Shown here piece after piece: positions 62,821 through 64,000 of a stretch of 64,000 nt of DNA. Location: positions 62,001 through 126,000 of the forward strand of contig NZ_AUBW01000020.1 in NCBI RefSeq assembly GCF_000429445.1, written 5' to 3'. The notes under the pieces were generated by a model. The model was given only the letters and a program-made list of their open reading frames with translations, was not told where the DNA came from and did not search any database. The stretch is from Algoriphagus terrigena DSM 22685 (GTDB lineage Bacteria; Bacteroidota; Bacteroidia; Cytophagales; Cyclobacteriaceae). Numbering within the stretch: the first letter of the stretch is position 1; every line of letters begins with the position of its first letter. The position numbers and the translations under genes are program-made.

Positions 62821-64000
62821 TCACTTTTTCCCTACCAAGATTAACTCCTCTTGCGGTGTGATTAGGTAATTGGCTCCGGCCTCGGTCACCACCGCCATCT
62901 CTTCCACAGAGATTGTTTTTTCGGTCCCGTCAGCCTGTTTCCAGCAGTGGAAGCCATCAAAGGCGAAGACCATCCCTGCTTTAAGGAGCTTTTGCGCGGC
63001 TGGTCTGGGGATGGCGATTCTTGCTCCACCGAGGTTTGGCCCTACGTCATGAGCAACATAACCGACAGGATGCCCGGTGCTCCAAGGTACGTACAGTGAG
63101 CCCGCGGCGTCCATGAGGTCCCGCTGAGCGCGGTCTACATCTTCGCCTTTTACACCGGGTTTCATGGCAGCAAGCGCCGCTCTGCTTCCGTCTTTTCCGC
63201 TTTCCCAGTATTGCTGGATATCAGCGGGGGCTGTGACTTCTCCGTCTTTTAGGACATATGCAAATCGCTGGATGTCGCTCACCCAGATACCGTAGAGTTT
63301 TACTCCAAAGTCGGTCTGGATTACGTCTCCAGGCATGATAACCTTTTCCGTGGCGTGTGAGTGACCTCGATCCGGGCCGGAGTTGACGTTTGGATTCTGA
63401 TCGGGATGCCAAGCGTCTGTTACTCCATACTCTGCCATCTTGGCTTTGAGAAACTTGGCGACGTCCGCATCTGTCGTCTTGCCTGGCTCGATCATCCCAT
63501 AAGCCTCTACCTGAAAATCAGCTGCCAATTGAGCTGCTTTGGTCAATATCTCGACTTCTTGGGGGAGCTTGACCGACAGCCATTCGTAGACCAGTTCGTC
63601 GGAGGAGACCAGCTTAGAGGCATCTGGCCCAAGCAGGTTTGACAATTCGGAATATTGGCTATGCGTCAGGCCGTCTGCCATTTCGTTGGCTTCAGAGCTA
63701 TTGATGGCGATGGATTTGAATCCCTTTTCCCGGATAAAATCAACTGCTTTGCTTAGCGCTGATTCGCCTCTCGGCACCCGTTCTACTTTTTCGTGAATGT
63801 CCAACTCGTCCAGTGCGGTGGCTTCCCCATCAGGAGAAAACACCAGCGAATGGAAACCGCTTTCGTCCAAGTAGAATAGGAAAGCCGCTGTCCCGCTGGC
63901 ATTTTCACCCCCTACATGCGGCGCGAGTGGATCATTGTAATTTTCCCGGCAGACGACCAACCAGCTGTCCACGTTGGCATTTTTCAATGCATCCGGCAGA
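62821..64000 (-). CDS. M24 family metallopeptidase (Xaa-Pro peptidase type), 5-prime end outside window
   Basis: At least 392 residues. The frame stays open to the window edge (LPDALKNANVDSW at the visible start), so the true start is not seen. The pita-bread domain is C-terminal. Ligands visible are the Asp pair in QTDFGVKLYG and VSDIQRFAYV, His in STGHPVGYVAHDVGP and Glu in ISVEEMAVVT. The fifth ligand, normally Glu in a VEPG-type motif, appears as Asp in MVFAFDGFHC. It probably cleaves X-Pro peptides or a related substrate. Confidence 0.85.
   Translation of the reverse strand, partial: LPDALKNANVDSWLVVCRENYNDPLAPHVGGENASGTAAFLFYLDESGFHSLVFSPDGEATALDELDIHEKVERVPRGESALSKAVDFIREKGFKSIAINSSEANEMADGLTHSQYSELSNLLGPDASKLVSSDELVYEWLSVKLPQEVEILTKAAQLAADFQVEAYGMIEPGKTTDADVAKFLKAKMAEYGVTDAWHPDQNPNVNSGPDRGHSHATEKVIMPGDVIQTDFGVKLYGIWVSDIQRFAYVLKDGEVTAPADIQQYWESGKDGSRAALAAMKPGVKGEDVDRAQRDLMDAAGSLYVPWSTGHPVGYVAHDVGPNLGGARIAIPRPAAQKLLKAGMVFAFDGFHCWKQADGTEKTISVEEMAVVTEAGANYLITPQEELILVGKK

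Noticed and set aside
1..64000. CRISPR arrays, tRNA/rRNA genes, insertion sequences and prophage
   Set aside because: No regularly spaced direct repeats, cloverleaf-like sequences, transposases, integrases or phage structural genes were recognised on either strand.

Overview
The window reads as a chromosomal, core-genome segment of a Bacteroidota bacterium, most likely Cytophagales of the Cyclobacteriaceae/Algoriphagus type. This placement is inference from gene content: a type IX secretion (T9SS) block porP/sprF-gldKLMN plus a distant porW/sprE, a nusB-ytxH-DUF1573-yajC-ybbR-coaE operon, an F-ATPase operon that lacks atpD/atpC, leucine dehydrogenase, DUF6952, DUF4271 and DUF983 proteins, and few Shine-Dalgarno-like sites. 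I see no rRNA, tRNA, CRISPR array, phage or insertion sequence. No stretch longer than about 250 bp lacks a gene.

Layout. 0-6.8 kb: a thioredoxin/DUF6952 pair, then a long minus-strand run (leucine dehydrogenase; nusB to coaE; bestrophin). 6.9-12.6 kb: an ABC exporter, a small coiled-coil protein, a secreted dipeptidyl peptidase IV and D-Ala-D-Ala ligase. 12.7-18.8 kb, minus strand: a histidine-phosphatase lipoprotein, the glycerol catabolic set glpD-glpK-glpF, an RluA pseudouridine synthase and a GNAT acetyltransferase. 18.8-24 kb, plus strand: coaX, pyrD, ftsK, lolA. 24.2-32.1 kb, minus strand: hemW, a DUF721 protein, an RsbU/RsbV/RsbW-like partner-switching module and two SurA-type parvulins. 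32.2-41.4 kb, plus strand: an Omp85-family protein, a DUF4271 membrane protein, hemD, then porP/sprF-gldK-gldL-gldM-gldN. 41.4-48.2 kb, minus strand: porW/sprE and penicillin-binding protein 1A 6 nt apart, then uvrC. 48.4-54.1 kb, plus strand: two small membrane proteins, then atpB-E-F-H-A-G. 54.2-64 kb: an SGNH esterase, a UbiA-like membrane protein, an acyl-CoA dehydrogenase, a methyltransferase-like protein, an AraC regulator, DUF983, a ceramidase-like hydrolase, purM, a VapBC toxin-antitoxin pair and an M24 peptidase cut off by the window edge.

How the parts fit. gldL/gldM form the proton-driven inner-membrane motor of T9SS, gldK/gldN the periplasmic ring, porP/sprF an outer-membrane partner, and porW/sprE is known to be needed for the same machine. 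The ATP synthase genes, parvulins, LolA and Omp85 protein are further envelope or energy housekeeping genes. glpF-glpK-glpD imports, phosphorylates and oxidises glycerol. The RsbUVW-like module is a signalling cassette whose output is not visible here.

The least expected signal is a pair of related leader sequences directly upstream of rluA and of the acyl-CoA dehydrogenase gene. They share a 17-bp identical block, a near-identical start-proximal block at the same distance from the start codon, and each carries a 31-codon reading frame beginning with the same five residues. Several intergenic regions also hold short, degenerate, phrase-like repeats.
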